From Sphagnum compactum (taxonomy: Eukaryota; Bryophyta; Sphagnopsida; Sphagnales), in contig OZ234502.1 in the NCBI GenBank assembly GCA_965153455.1, positions 13,795,495 through 13,859,494 on the forward strand: 64,000 nucleotides of DNA, in the 5' to 3' direction. Under the pieces are notes generated by a model. That model had not been told where the DNA came from. It saw only the letters and a program-made list of their open reading frames with translations, and did not search any database. Positions within the stretch are counted from its first letter, which is position 1. The number at the start of each line of letters is the position of its first letter. Both the position numbers and the translations under genes were made by a program. This document shows positions 24,420 to 36,439 of this stretch, piece after piece.

Positions 24420-25045
24420 ATCTTATAATGGGGTATTTATTAGTGGAGGCGACAAACCATTTTGAATATAGAAATTTCATGCAACCAATGAAAAGGCTTA
24501 GGGTAATAGATTTTTCCTTTTGCTTTTTTTAGGTGGAGGAGAGGGTTAGGGGGGATTTTTTGTTTTTTTGACTGTTCACGATTCCTTACGACGTTCCCAA
24601 TAACACCTCAGTTTTTCGTCCCATACTGTTTGGCCAAAGCTGAAAATTTTGATTTAATTAATTTTAGAATTAATTCAAAATTAAAATTATGATTTAATTT
24701 TGGGACAATTGTTTAAAATAGCTCCTAAATTAAAGAGGTATTTTTGGCAGAAACTAAAACCAGATAAAACTCAAAATCTAAGCATAACAACCATAAATAG
24801 ACAAGTTATTTCTATAGTATCAAAGGTAGGGATAGTTGCTGTAACAATAGATAATCATATGAAAGGGCGAGAGGAGGGAGACATAAAGAGGCATACATAT
24901 TTAGGCTTATATGTTGGGGAATGCCCCATGTTCCAAAAAATATTGGTGATGGTCCAATCAAATGACTCTTTTTGGGGAAAAAAAAAACCATGGGTGTGCT
25001 TCAGTATTTAATAGAAGCATGAATAAATAAGTAGCCCCAATTTAT
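24420..25045 (+). repeat. Dispersed repeat family C, copy
   Basis: Shares with the 30-31 kb and 40 kb copies the blocks TTTCATGCA.CCAATG, TCCCATACTGTTTGGCC, GCCCCATGTTCCAAAAA.AT, AATCAAATGACTC..TTTGG and TTAATAGAAGCATGAATAA. Non-coding. The short frame at 24700-25011 has no motif. Confidence 0.6.
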
Positions 25046-25890
25046 GACACTCATGGTCACATGTAGTAGCTCAATCAATATTTTCTTGAATCTAGTTATG
25101 GAACATCGTTCACATGTGAGATCAAATCAACTATTGAAACGCCCAACTTTGAGACGATTCATAGCGATGGAAGCGTCGTGCATGTAACTTGATGTGTAAC
25201 TTGATTACACAATTATTTATGTAATTGTTTAAAGGGGTAAGTTGAGTGGTAGGATTCCATAATTTGGTCATGGTGCATTGACTTATGTCATGTGCATAAG
25301 GAACCATGTGATATTGTTTTTTTGTGATTAATTGTGGAATCACATGGAGAACCATGTGATATTGTTTCCTTGTGATTAATTGTGGAATCACATGGGGAAC
25401 CACGTGATTTTGTTTCCTTTTGATTATTTGGGGAACCTTGTGGTGGATAAACTTTAGGGAGTTTCTTGACTTGTTTCCTTTTGGTTAGTATTTAAAGGGG
25501 TGTTTGTGACCTTGGGAGACACCTTCACTTGTACAAAGTTATGGTATGAATGCAAAATTTGTGAGGATTGAAGTTTTGATTTTGAAAGGTTTTTGGTTTT
25601 GAATGGTTTTGGTGTTGTTTGTGTTTAGTTCATGGTAGGAGAATAGTGAGGCTTGCATAGCCAATAGAAGGGTGAGAGAATAATTCTGCAACCAAAAACA
25701 TAGATTTCATAGCTATGTAATAATCATACATAGTTTCGGTCCTAAACTTGTTCGTGGTGTACATGCACATGTGAGATAAAATCAACTACTGGACCGCCCA
25801 AATTTGAGAGATTCCATAGCGATGGAAGCATAGTTGACATGGGAGATAAAATCAATTATTGGACTACCCAACTTGCTACATTCCATAGTT
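25046..25890. repeat. 48-bp tandem repeat and flanking duplicated words
   Basis: 25301-25440 holds nearly three units of 48 bp (GAACCATGTGATATTGTTT..TTGTGATTAATTGTGGAATCACATGG). On either side, 25116-25180 and 25770-25890 share GAGATAAAATCAACTA.TG and CCATAGCGATGGAAGC. No gene is seen. Confidence 0.75.
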
Positions 25891-26259
25891 TTTCAGTGGG
25901 TTCTACCCCCCAGCCCACCCACTGGATTTGAGCAAGTTAATTTTTTGCGTATTCCCGAACCGGTGACATCCATGGAACTGATTATCGCTAGTTAACTTAT
26001 TTATTACAAGTTTTATCATTTGGTGTATTACGGCCAGGGTTTTTTTTTTTCCAAATTCCTCAGGTAGGCGCACTGGCGAGGATCCCCAGCTTTAATTCGC
26101 ATTAAATGGCGACTGTCCTAGGCGGACAGTAGAGTTTTTTTTTTGAATCCTTCCTAAATCTAAGCGAGTTACACGGACTGACTATATAATCTGGCGAAAT
26201 ATTTCTTTTTTTCTTTTTTTCTAAAACATATGGCGAATTTTTTGAAAGTTTTACAAAAA
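25891..26259. other. Intergenic DNA, nothing recognised
   Basis: Poly-T runs and AT-rich text between family repeats. No coding potential is recognised. Confidence 0.4.
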
Positions 26260-26575
26260 AATCCTTTGAAGAGGTCGCCTTGGTTTTTGTTTTGTCGCCA
26301 GTTGGCGAAATCCCCCCACCCCCCTTGGACGTTTCTTTTGTTCGTGTTACAGACGTCAACAATTTTCCTGCATCAGGTATGATGTTCTATCTTTTGTTCA
26401 AGAATCAGCTCAGTTTTTCTTGGTCATTTATTCACTTTTTTTTATAGTCTCGTCATTTGAAGAGTGTATTTTTTTAGTTTTTTAACAACAGCAGACCCAA
26501 CCTGACAAGTTGTTCGGCACCCCCCAAATCAAGCTCATTGGCATAGGGCCACCATGAATTCCACTTGCACACAAT
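26260..26575 (+). repeat. Dispersed repeat family E, copy 1
   Basis: Direct match to 31920-32190: GTTACAGAC.TCAAC.ATTTTCC, CATCAGGTATGATGTTCTATC, TTTATAGTCTCGTCATTTG, CAGCAGACCCAACCTGACAA and CTCATTGGCATAGG. A third partial copy follows at 32210-32355. Non-coding. Confidence 0.75.
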
Positions 26576-26814
26576 TTTTGTTGAACACTACCTTGAATTC
26601 GTAGATCACTACTTCACAATGCTTCATACATATCATAGTTGTGGTGCTACATGTTATACGAACCAATGTAGCAAATAGCAACAACATATGAAACACTACT
26701 ACATTGGCACCATGGTTAAAAACAAAAAGAATTTGGTAGTTCTTTGTAAAGAATAATTCCTAACGTTAATCCTACCTGGGATTAACCAAGAGTATAAATC
26801 AAAATTTAATGTTT

Positions 26815-27460
26815 CTAAAAAAAGAAGTTCATAAACCCCAAACCATATCCCTAAACCCTAAACCTTAAACTTTAAACTTTAAGTTCTTAAACCTTAACAA
26901 CTTAAACCTAAACGCTTTAAATCATCACACTTAAACTGTAGAATGTCTAAATTGTAGCCAAATAATTCCAAAACTTCAAACCATAAACCCTAAACCTTAA
27001 ACTTTTGGACCTTACACCTTAAACCTAAATTGTAAACTTGTAACCAAATCCTTAGACCCTAAGCCTTAAACCCTAAAATTTAAAAGCTTAAACCTAAACA
27101 TCCTAAATTAAAACACCTATACCCTAAACCTCAACCATAAACCTTCAACTTAAACTATAAACCTTAAAACTTAACCCCCTAAACTTAAACCTTAAATGTT
27201 AAACATTAAACCAAAACCCTGAAACCAATTCCTTATGACTAAAACTTTAAACCATAAACCTTAAAACACCAACCTTAAATTATAACACCAAAACCCTAAA
27301 GGCAAATCCTTATGACTAAAACCTTAAACTGAAAACCTTAAGACATTAACGTTAAATTATAACACCAAAACCTTAAAACATCTAAATTCTACAAAAATAA
27401 TTCCAAAACCTTAAACCATAAAATGCAAACCTTAAACCTTAAACTTTAATATTTACACCC
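26815..27460. repeat. Degenerate telomere-like (CCCTAAA-type) tract
   Basis: About 650 bp made almost entirely of variants of AAACCCTAAACCTTAAACC, with several exact plant telomere heptamers CCCTAAA among many T- and A-substituted variants. It could be an eroded interstitial telomeric block or a satellite derived from one. All repeats point the same way. Confidence 0.65.
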
Positions 27461-29745
27461 CCAAACCTAGGATCGCATGTTCACCATATGCTTGATCGTT
27501 TTGTAAATCTTCTTATTATCTATTTTTTGCAAATACTTTAGGTGTTGCTTGAAGGTCCTTTTCTTGGGATTTGGTTCAATTGTTATCAATATCCAATTGG
27601 ACTTGTTGATGATGATTGACATTTTGTAATTGTGAAATGTCACAAGATTTTGTAGATTCCAAATATTTTATGTCACTAATAATATTTGAATATAACTGAA
27701 TGAATTATATTTTTTGCAAAATATATAAAATATTGATAAGCATATAATAAATCAATGATTTCATTGTCATTACGGGAACATTGATCAATATGTATTATCC
27801 CAAAAATAAATTAAAAATGATAATAATTACGTGATAGTAGATTTTACATAGGGTTACAATTTAGTTATATATATGTTTTATTGTTTTATTTGTGGTAAAA
27901 ACATTGATCCATTAACATCAATTAACATTAAATATTAGATAAAATTAAACCTTAAACTCAACATAAACTTATCTTAACATTTTATTTTTTTGAGTACATT
28001 ACCCATGTTCTATAGAATTTGAAAATATAATGGGATAAAACCTAAGAAATTAAGAATACAAATGTGTATTACTTGCCACTTATTTTTGTTCCAATAAAAA
28101 TTTATTAAGGAATTTTTTTACTTTGGAATGTTATGGATAAACATGAAAAAACAAAGTAAAAATTCAAGTCTATTTAAAGGAAAGGGCCCATGAAAGAAAC
28201 CCTAAACTTTAGTCATGACCTTGTTAAAACCTAAAAGGTCCTTCAATTTTCCCCCAAGCAACTTGACTTGGGCATTGACCTGACTTGATCCTAGTATCTT
28301 GATTTAGGTTGACCTTATTTCAATGTGACTTAGGGCAATATCAACATCCAAACAAACATGTTGTGTCATGACAAATGGTCAAATGTTGTGACAACTTTGA
28401 TACCACCCAAAGATGGGTTTACCTGAATATGCAAAAAATATGTTGATCTCCACAAAAAAAATCAAATTAAACAAAAGAAGAAAAGAATATAAAGAGATCA
28501 GAAATTAAGGTTGGATTTCCCCCCTTGTAAACATGTGAAAACCAATGTTACATTCTACAAAACACATAATAAAAATAATAATCACCATAATCTCCAAGAT
28601 TGGGAGTTATGTGATTTGATTTTTCATAACTTACAATTCACTTGGTGGCCACTAGGCATTCAATTATACTTTAAAAGGTTTTATGGTGTATATATATTTG
28701 AAAAATAATAAAATTTGTGTGATAGTATGAGAATTTGACCTCTCTCCTTGTTTCAAATTCAAATGGTTGAATCTCTTGATGTGAGATGTGAGCATTTGGC
28801 TTTCAATCATTCATGAAAATTCAATGTAATTTTGTTTTAGATTTGATATGAATGTTTTTAACATAATGTGTATATGAATATTTTTGGAATTGTTGGTTAC
28901 AAAGTTGCTTTTATTTGGAAAAAATGTAGTTGAATTTTTTTATAATATGACATTCATGTCAAAAATGATCATTAATTTGTTAAATCTGGTGGCCATTAGG
29001 CGGAGTTCATTCCATCGACCAAGTTATATAAAGTCTTAAACTCAAATTTTAGTCTTAAATTCATTAAATATGTGTTTTAATGCATAAAATGCACAATGCA
29101 AACATACTTATCAAAAACCCAAAAAAAAAGGGAAAAAAGAAATTGACAATTGTGGGGAAATGAAAAGAAATTAGGACCATTGGCAAGTGAGCATAACGCT
29201 TGGGCAACCATCATGGATTTTTTTGGTAAGCATGTAAAGCTTAACCACATCACATTATAATGTATCACTCAAGAATTCACACAAAATTACGAAGAATCAC
29301 AAAATTGCCTCCAAGCTTAATGTTTCATGAAATAAAATAAAATAATGATCATTGAGTATGGCAGAGAAGCACTCCTTTGGGGGAGTGGACATGTTCAATT
29401 TGTGAAAAATGATGAGCATTCAACAAGGAAGATTTACAACTAAAGCATCAAGGGTGAGATGACTGAGTGTTCACCCACGAGGGATGGTAGGACTCCAAGC
29501 TTCGTAGAGTCCAGAGTAATATGGCAGGTTCTCTTTGATAATGGGAGACTGGAGTGACAAAAGACTGTAAAGAGGCAGCCTGACAAGGAGATTAAGATCC
29601 TTGAAAACTTTGGCATAGTCTAGGCTCCAGATCACGTTGGCTGTGCACATTATGGCAAAAGAAAATAAAATGCTGCTATTAACTACATGGTGGCAGTACC
29701 GATATGTGGTAGCTTGTGTGATTCCAATTGATCAATACAGGTCCC
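27461..29745. other. AT-rich intergenic DNA
   Basis: Very AT-rich with no gene recognised. Short frames such as 28511-28708 and 29268-29077 show no motif or biased codon use. Confidence 0.5.
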
Positions 29746-30010
29746 CCTCCTCGTCTCCCTTTCTCTTTGTGTACCCTTGACAAAGGATTCTCTCCATTTG
29801 TTTTAATACAAAAAAGGAAAAAGAGTCAAGGTACGAACTTGGGTTCGGGTTCACCTTGACCACCTGGTATCAGAAACGACGAAAGAACATATTTTATGTG
29901 AACTTTCCAGCCGGAGCAAGAAAACCGGAAAGAGTAGAAACAAAAATGAAAAGGCAAAAGAAAGTAAGTAAACGAGGCTTTTACAGATCTGATATTGTGT
30001 GCAACCTCCT
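29746..30010 (+). repeat. Dispersed repeat family D, copy 2, with iMet PBS-like word
   Basis: Contains AGTCAAGGTAC...GGTTCACCTTGACCACC followed by TGGTATCAGAAACG at about 29868-29881. TGGTATCAGA is the first 10 bases of the canonical plant LTR-element primer-binding site for initiator tRNA-Met. The upstream text could be the 3' end of an old LTR and the purine-rich text downstream its leader. No coding domain follows. Confidence 0.45.
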
Positions 30011-30017
30011 AATTGAA

Positions 30018-31430
30018 TAAATAATAAGTACCCCCAGTTTCTAATGGGGGTATTGTCAAGGTTGAAAATGGTGACAAAAACAGTTTTGGGAATATAGAAG
30101 TTTCATGCCGCCAATGGGAAGGCTCAGCCTGCACTCAAAGTGCCTTGTTATTTTCTTTTAAGTTTGGGGTGGGGGGGGGGGCGCAAGACGAGGATTTTTT
30201 TCATTTTTCCTTTCTTCCCAACAGGTTCCCAATGTGTTCCCCATGGTGCTCTCAATCTCACCTTGCTTTAATCCCATATGTTTTGCCCAAAGTCCTCCCC
30301 TTTTCACCTATATAGGTGGGCCAAAGGGATAGGCACTCCATCACTCCATAGAATCTTCTGTTTTGGGGAGCCTTCATAGTTTCAACATTGTTTTGCGATG
30401 GGCGGATCAAATTCCAAAAAAAAAAGTTGGACTTATGAGGGGTTTAGCTCAGGCCAAAAATGGTGGTGAACCCTTTTGGGAAGAGAAATTTCATGCAGCC
30501 AATAGGAAGGCCCAAGCACGCACTCAAGGTGCCTTGCATTTTTTCCTTTTAAGTTGGGGGGGGGGGGTTTGGAGGAGGATTTTTTCAGTTTTCCCTAGTT
30601 CCCACCATGTTCCCTTTTAGTTCCCAATAAGTTCCCATCAAGTCCTCAATATGTTCCCGAAGTTCTCAATGTATTCACCAGAGCACCTGACCTTTAACCC
30701 AGGTGCTTTGGCAAATGTTGTACTCCTTTCACATATAAGGTGAGCCAAAGGGGAGGAACTCAAAATAAAACCTTCTATTTTGGCGAGCTTCCATGGCTTC
30801 ACTTCTTTTTGAGTGATTGACCAATCAAATTGGATCGTTGCAAAAAACAAATTGAACTTGGGAGGCACCTCATCTAATTAATAGGAGAGGTGAAAAGGAG
30901 GGGTGAAAACACTTCCATCGCTGTGTATGTGTGTGCTGAATTGATGGGGGTAGTTTCACGCCCTGTGGGTACAGAATCCCTGGAATCCCATTGGGTACAT
31001 ACTGCACTTGCAGGCGCGTTTGATCTTCGCCCCTTGTCCGTGTCGTAATATTCAACTACCGATTTTCTCGCCTTTATAGCTCATTAATGTCACACTGACG
31101 GACAATTGCAAGTCAGCCTATTTTTGTGTTTTCTATGTTCCCAATGTGTTGCTTACGACGTTCCCAAAACCACCTCCGTTTTCATCCCATCATTCTTCTC
31201 CAAACTTCAACTTTCATATATATATATATAACTCGGACAAGGGAGGGGGGCATAGGAAAGCAGGACAAAGCATGCTTCCACTTTGGGGAACGCTTCTATG
31301 TTTGGGAGTGCCCCCATCTTTGAAATATTGGTGATGGCAAATCAAATGACTCCTTTTGGAAAAGAAGAAGAAGAAAAGAAACTAATTGTGCACCCCTCGC
31401 TAATTTGTGGAGGTATGAATACATAAGTAC
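30018..31430 (+). repeat. Dispersed repeat family C, head-to-tail units, with family D block inside
   Basis: Units at about 30018-30440 and 30445-30900 lie head to tail, and a further partial unit is at about 31105-31430. Each begins near GTACCCCCA.TTT..AATGGGGG / GGTTGAAAATGGTG, has TTTCATGC.GCCAATGGGAAGG and a poly-G run, then repeated TTCCCAATGTGTTCC words, a CACCTATATAGGTG-type palindrome (30305-30318), GGCCAAAGGGGA and an exit near CATCTAATTAATAG. A family D block occupies about 30915-31095. Non-coding. Confidence 0.6.
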
Positions 31431-31915
31431 CCCCAATTTAAAACACCTCACAATCTCTCTTAGTTTTTCGATGGAACTCCGGGTCAGGTCATCTGTAACC
31501 TGCTCAATCACTATTTTCTGGAATCGAGAGATGGAGGACCATTGTTGAGCTAGAGAGGTCCATCTTTCTTTTGCTCAGATGGACAAGACAGACTTAGAAT
31601 ATTCAGCACCTCTGTAATAAACTCAAACTTTCTTAAACTTTGGGTGCATAGTTTGAACACAAGCCTTCCACTGAGCAGCAGATTGTGAAGTCTGAGTAAA
31701 TCGTACATACTAAGTCCTCAGAACTCAAGTTTAAGGGGTGGTTGTTGTGATTCTGGCTTTCTTCAAGCAGTAAGTCCTTGTCGACTCGTCCAATCTATGT
31801 CGTTGTCTTGGGTGCAACAACTTTTGGAACATACACATCCTTACTCTGGAGCAATACCAACTTCTTCTTACTAATGTGTTATTTTCCTTTGCTGAAGAAG
31901 CTTTTATAGCTCCTG
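31431..31915. other. Intergenic DNA, nothing recognised
   Basis: No gene, tandem array or repeat family match is supported here. Confidence 0.35.
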
Positions 31916-32355
31916 GGTGCCTCGAAAAACCTGGACGCTTCTCTTGTTCCTGTTACAGACCTCAACGATTTTCCTTCATCAGGTATGATGTTCTATCTGT
32001 TGTTCAAGAATCTGCTCGGTTTTTCTTGGTCGTTAAATCACATCGTTTTATAGTCTCGTCATTTGAAGAGTGTACAGGTTTTAGTTTTCTTTCTTTTGAA
32101 GCACAACAGCAGACCCAACCTGACAAGCTGTTTGGTACCCCCCAAGTCAAGCTCATTGGCATAGGCCAGCATGAGTTTCACTTGCACACCATTTTCATAG
32201 TCTCATCGTGTGAAGACTGTACAAGTTTTTGTTTTTTTAAAAAAAGTTTTTCATTTGATTCACCATATCAGACCCAACCTGACAAGCTGTTGGCAGGCCC
32301 CAACTCAAGCTCATTGGCATAGGGCCAGCTTCAGTTTCACTTGCACACCAGTGGG
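31916..32355 (+). repeat. Dispersed repeat family E, copies 2 and 3
   Basis: 31920-32190 matches 26260-26575. 32195-32355 is a partial tandem copy of its right half (CATAGTCTCATCGTGTGAAGA, CAGACCCAACCTGACAAGCTGTT, CTCATTGGCATAGGGCCAGC, TTCACTTGCACACCA). Non-coding. Confidence 0.7.
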
Positions 32356-32820
32356 TGAACCCAGGACCTTTCGTAGGTCCCAGAAGGGACTGTACCTGTC
32401 AGCCATCACCCCTGGGGTAGTGTAGAATGTTCTTCATTTGTGTGGGTAATGAGAGGATGCCCACTTTATACTGCTCATTCATGATGGAATTTCGTCGTAC
32501 TATTATTGGTCTGATGATTGCTTCAAGTGGAGTGGAGAGTTTGTAAACAAGTGTAGGTCATGAAATTGATCTCGGAGCTCTATTTGCTCTAAACAAGCAC
32601 AACTAGTTTGCCTTCATATTTTTTATTCCGTGACCTCTTCTCGAAGTTTTCTTGTGAGATATAATGGCTATCCACAGGGGATTTACTGATCTTTTGAAAA
32701 CTACGACTAATCCCTAGAGTTTGGCAATATAGAGCTGAGTGCACTCTTTTTGATGTTCAGGACTCGTGACAAACATCTGTCAAACTCGAAAGAGGTGTGG
32801 GCCGTGTAATTTGGAGAAAG
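32356..32820 (+). other. Region upstream of the ankyrin gene
   Basis: A likely promoter or 5' UTR. A TTTTTGATGTTCAG acceptor-like word ends at 32760, so a 5' UTR intron is possible. No TATA box can be assigned with confidence. Confidence 0.3.
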
Positions 32821-34644
32821 ATGGCATCAAGTAGCCATGACACAAGCAGAGCTTCAAGCGATGCTCCCGAGTGCATTGAAGAAATTTTCAAAATGGAACC
32901 TCACTACTCCGAACGATTACGACCCAGGTCTTTAATCTGCGGCCTTAAGGACGTTTCCACACTACAATCTTACTCCGAGCAGCTATCAAGACTACGTAGG
33001 TCTAATGACCCTGAGGAACAGCTCCTTCAAAAGATACGGGATGGTGCCAGTGAGCAAGTGTTGGAATCAGATCTCAACCTGACTTTCCAAAAGATCTCTA
33101 ACGGAGGAGATGTAGAAATTAACGAAGAACTCGCCGGTGCATCTCCTGATGAGCAAAGATATGAAAGAGACAAGAAGCGTGCGCTAGCTCGAGCTCGGGT
33201 ATATGACAAGGCGTTGGGAGAAGCAGAAGACGGCACACCCATTGAGGAGTTTTTGGTGACGAAGCTTAAGACAGATGATTGTTTGCAAAGAGGAGGACAC
33301 TGCGAAATGATTGACTGCTTGGCTGTCAGATGGAACATGGTGAACATCGTGCTGGCCTTGATACGATGGAGAGGTGCAGCTGAAGCTGGTAGATTTTTGC
33401 AAAAGGAAGTACTTCTAATAAATGCTGTTCAGTACGGGCATGTCGAATTAGTTAAGCAGTTAACTAAAATGCAAGACGTCGACATAAATATAGATATTGC
33501 TTTTGAGATAATAGCAAATCATATTAGATTGTTTGGCCACAACCATGAACCCTATGGTTACAGTTTAGGCAGTGTAGCTTTAGGGATGGGGTTTCAGTAT
33601 AGGCCCCTAAAGCCCATTGATTGTGCTGCTGGATTGGGGAATGTACAAATGGTAATGGCTCTTTTAGCATGTGATACAATAGACGTGAATGAAGGAAGCC
33701 CTCTTCATTGGGCTGCTGCAATGGGGCATCTTGATGTGGTCAAAGAGCTTCTCAAAACTGAAAACCAACTGGATGTCAACGCTGTGAAAAAAATACCACC
33801 GGTTCATGATCCTGTTAAATCCCGCTATGGTTTACCTTTAAGTCCACTTCAATTAGCCTCCTTGTTTCGCCACGCAAGTGTTGTGAAAGCCTTACGTGAG
33901 GACACAAGAGCCGATACTGAAAATTGGTGGGGAGCCTTTCAACTTGCAAGGGAGATGAAGCATGATGAAATAGTGAAGATCTTATTAGAAGGACATGAGG
34001 TTGTACAGGTGGAGGGTTTGTACAGAGACAGGCAGGTCCATGTGGATGCAGCGAATGCCATTCTTGTGGGGGCCGCCTTGATTGCAAGTGTGACTTTTGC
34101 CGGATGGTTACAACCACCTTTGGGATATTCTGCGTTCTTTGGGAGTGCAAGCATTGAGGTGGGAGCCCCATCCCCATCTGGCATCTATCCATCATTTGTT
34201 TCTGTTGCAGGTCATCCAATCATGCAAATATTTTGGTTTTTCAACTCCATGTCTTTCTTTTTTGCTATTGCAACCCTCCTGGTGGGAGCGAGTGCTGCTC
34301 GTCCCCCAAAACGCGGCATATTCATTGGAGAAGTGGTGCGATCTTTGCGCGCTTCACTTTCTCTAGCATACATCCTTTTGACAATGTCAGTTGGATGTGT
34401 AATGGGTGCGTTTGCAAGTGCTGGCTTTCTAGTGTTACCACCCATTCCAAAGTATATGGTCAATATGGGAGTCACAGTTGGCATAGGTGTGACAGTGGTA
34501 TTCTTAGCATGGACATCATCTAAAGTGCTCTATGTTCTGAAGGTTATGAAAAAGATTATTACAAAGATTCTAAATTCTAGGATTACGTATAAGATTTTGA
34601 GTGATAACAATAGGGAGAAACTATGGCATTTTTTTAAAGTATGA
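32821..34644 (+). CDS. Ankyrin-repeat membrane protein with C-terminal PGG-type domain
   Basis: 607-aa single-exon product. I start at the first ATG, 32821 (context AAGATGGCA, strong). The open frame extends back to a GTG at 32797 that is unlikely to be used. The N-terminal third is charged and low complexity. Ankyrin repeats follow at roughly residues 190-400 (for example KPIDCAAGLGNVQMVMALL and SPLHWAAAMGHLDVVKELL). The C-terminal part (from about 408) has the PGG-domain pattern DAANAILVGAALIASVTFAG...PPLGY, with four hydrophobic segments near residues 410-430, 467-490, 510-538 and 545-575. Plant ACD6-like proteins share this layout and act at plasma membrane or ER in defence and stress responses. 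Which one this corresponds to is not determinable. The PGG motif itself is degenerate (PPLGY in place of PPGGY). Confidence 0.85.
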   Translation: MASSSHDTSRASSDAPECIEEIFKMEPHYSERLRPRSLICGLKDVSTLQSYSEQLSRLRRSNDPEEQLLQKIRDGASEQVLESDLNLTFQKISNGGDVEINEELAGASPDEQRYERDKKRALARARVYDKALGEAEDGTPIEEFLVTKLKTDDCLQRGGHCEMIDCLAVRWNMVNIVLALIRWRGAAEAGRFLQKEVLLINAVQYGHVELVKQLTKMQDVDINIDIAFEIIANHIRLFGHNHEPYGYSLGSVALGMGFQYRPLKPIDCAAGLGNVQMVMALLACDTIDVNEGSPLHWAAAMGHLDVVKELLKTENQLDVNAVKKIPPVHDPVKSRYGLPLSPLQLASLFRHASVVKALREDTRADTENWWGAFQLAREMKHDEIVKILLEGHEVVQVEGLYRDRQVHVDAANAILVGAALIASVTFAGWLQPPLGYSAFFGSASIEVGAPSPSGIYPSFVSVAGHPIMQIFWFFNSMSFFFAIATLLVGASAARPPKRGIFIGEVVRSLRASLSLAYILLTMSVGCVMGAFASAGFLVLPPIPKYMVNMGVTVGIGVTVVFLAWTSSKVLYVLKVMKKIITKILNSRITYKILSDNNREKLWHFFKV

Positions 34645-36431
34645 TTAATTGAAATGCGCAATTGAGAGCTTCAACGCATGATTATTTGTGAAATTGGATT
34701 ATGCCGTATCGAAGAGACTATGGACGAATATCAGATTTTTCCATTGGTCCATGGGCATTTGTGGTGATGTAATGACTGGTCTTTCAAGCAGTACATGTGA
34801 TTAGTTTGGAAGAGCTTTTGACAACCTTAGCAAAAGTGTACACTATCCTACAAGTTGTACACTTCTTTAAAAATGACCAGTTGCAATTTTGGGCCACTTA
34901 GAGTTTCTTTAAAACATCTTTCTACTCTATTCATATATGATATCAACTCCATAAAACTTGGAAGTTTGGACTTCCTCTTGTCCATGTCTGAATATTCATT
35001 GCATGTAATCAAAAATCATGTTAATATGATTATTTTCTAACATAGTTGTATAACAGAATTCTTGAAAATACACACTGGCACACAAATGCCATCATGTGGA
35101 AAGTCTGGTCATTGCATTTGATTGATACCACTCCAATTTCTTCATCATCCATGACCTATCACACATTTAAATGAAAGGACATGCATTTTTGGCCATCATA
35201 ATTGCATTGTCTCCAATTGAATACCAATTGTAGAATGCTTATGAATCAGGTCCGCCACAGTGAACCAGCACCCACCAGCACACCATCTACTGGATGCCCG
35301 TTAATTACTCAGTCGTGGATGAACCTCCCCTGAGTTAATATTTTGGTTTCATGTTGATAACCATTTCTGTAAGCAACAGGTCTCATATATAGGTAGATAG
35401 GTAGGAAAATAACTAACTACTAGATAAGTAGATGGTTTATACATAGGTAAGGGCTGTGGTTTGTTCAAGTGGGTTGTTAGTAGGTAAGTAATAAAATAAA
35501 CCACAGAGCTAACCACCATGGTTCGCTAGGGAACTGGAACCCAACAGAAAACTGTTTCCTGACCACTTACCATCCATCCTTCATGATGTGCTGGTTCACT
35601 GTGGCCAATCAGGTCAAAAAGCAACTTACTTACTAATGACTTCAAGCCTTGTACAACAGGAGATTTTTGTCAGGCATCAAAGTGACCGGTAGCCTGCCTT
35701 GGTCACTTTGGGCACTTTGTCACAATTTGTCACCAATTGGGGTTGGATCATCACAAATAAGATCTCAAGGAACATGATCCACCCGCTTAATGGCTGACAT
35801 TCTTAGGATGTGTTAACCAACATTTTCTCAAACATTGGCTTAACTGGGGGACAAAAGGCTTCATTCTCTCTGGAACAGGAATTCCAGCCTAATTCCTACA
35901 AGAACATTAGGACCAATAAGATGGGCGAATTCAAGGATTCTCAGTTTGAGGACTCCAGGTTTGAGTTTTGGGTTGTAGACAGATCACAATTTGGCGGAAA
36001 CTGTGATCCGTACCTTCCCAGCACTACAAAATTGGTTCAGCATTGCTCCATGGTTTTTTAACAATTCACTTGTAAATGACTCTATACATTTTGGTCTGGT
36101 GAACTGCTATAATCTACAGATTTAGAATTTAGAATTAGGGTTCTACCACACCAAGTGGATCAACTTGGGTGAGCTTCATGTGAAGTCCACAGGGCCCAAA
36201 AAACAGGATAAATAACCAATCTGTTATAACAAACATTTCCTTCACCCCCTAATGGCTCCAAAATTATGCGAGGTTAGAACCCAATTTATCAATGCAAAGT
36301 GTTATTTAACACCCATTGACTGAGATGGTAAGAATATGACCATACCAAGGAGCCTCAAAGAAAAAGATACTTGACCTCAAAAATTTAGCACATTTTAACA
36401 GTTCTCAATTAGCTTCTTGTGTTGCATGCAT
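34645..36431. other. Intergenic DNA
   Basis: 3' UTR of the ankyrin gene, then AT-rich sequence. 35250-35640 has recurring words (ACCAGCACCCACCAGCACACC, GTAGGTA runs) but no clear unit. No gene is recognised. Confidence 0.4.
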
Positions 36432-36439
36432 GTGTGTAC

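Noticed and set aside
32797-32820. Longer start of the ankyrin protein
   Set aside because: The first codon of that longer reading is GTG, not ATG. The ATG at 32821 is in strong context.
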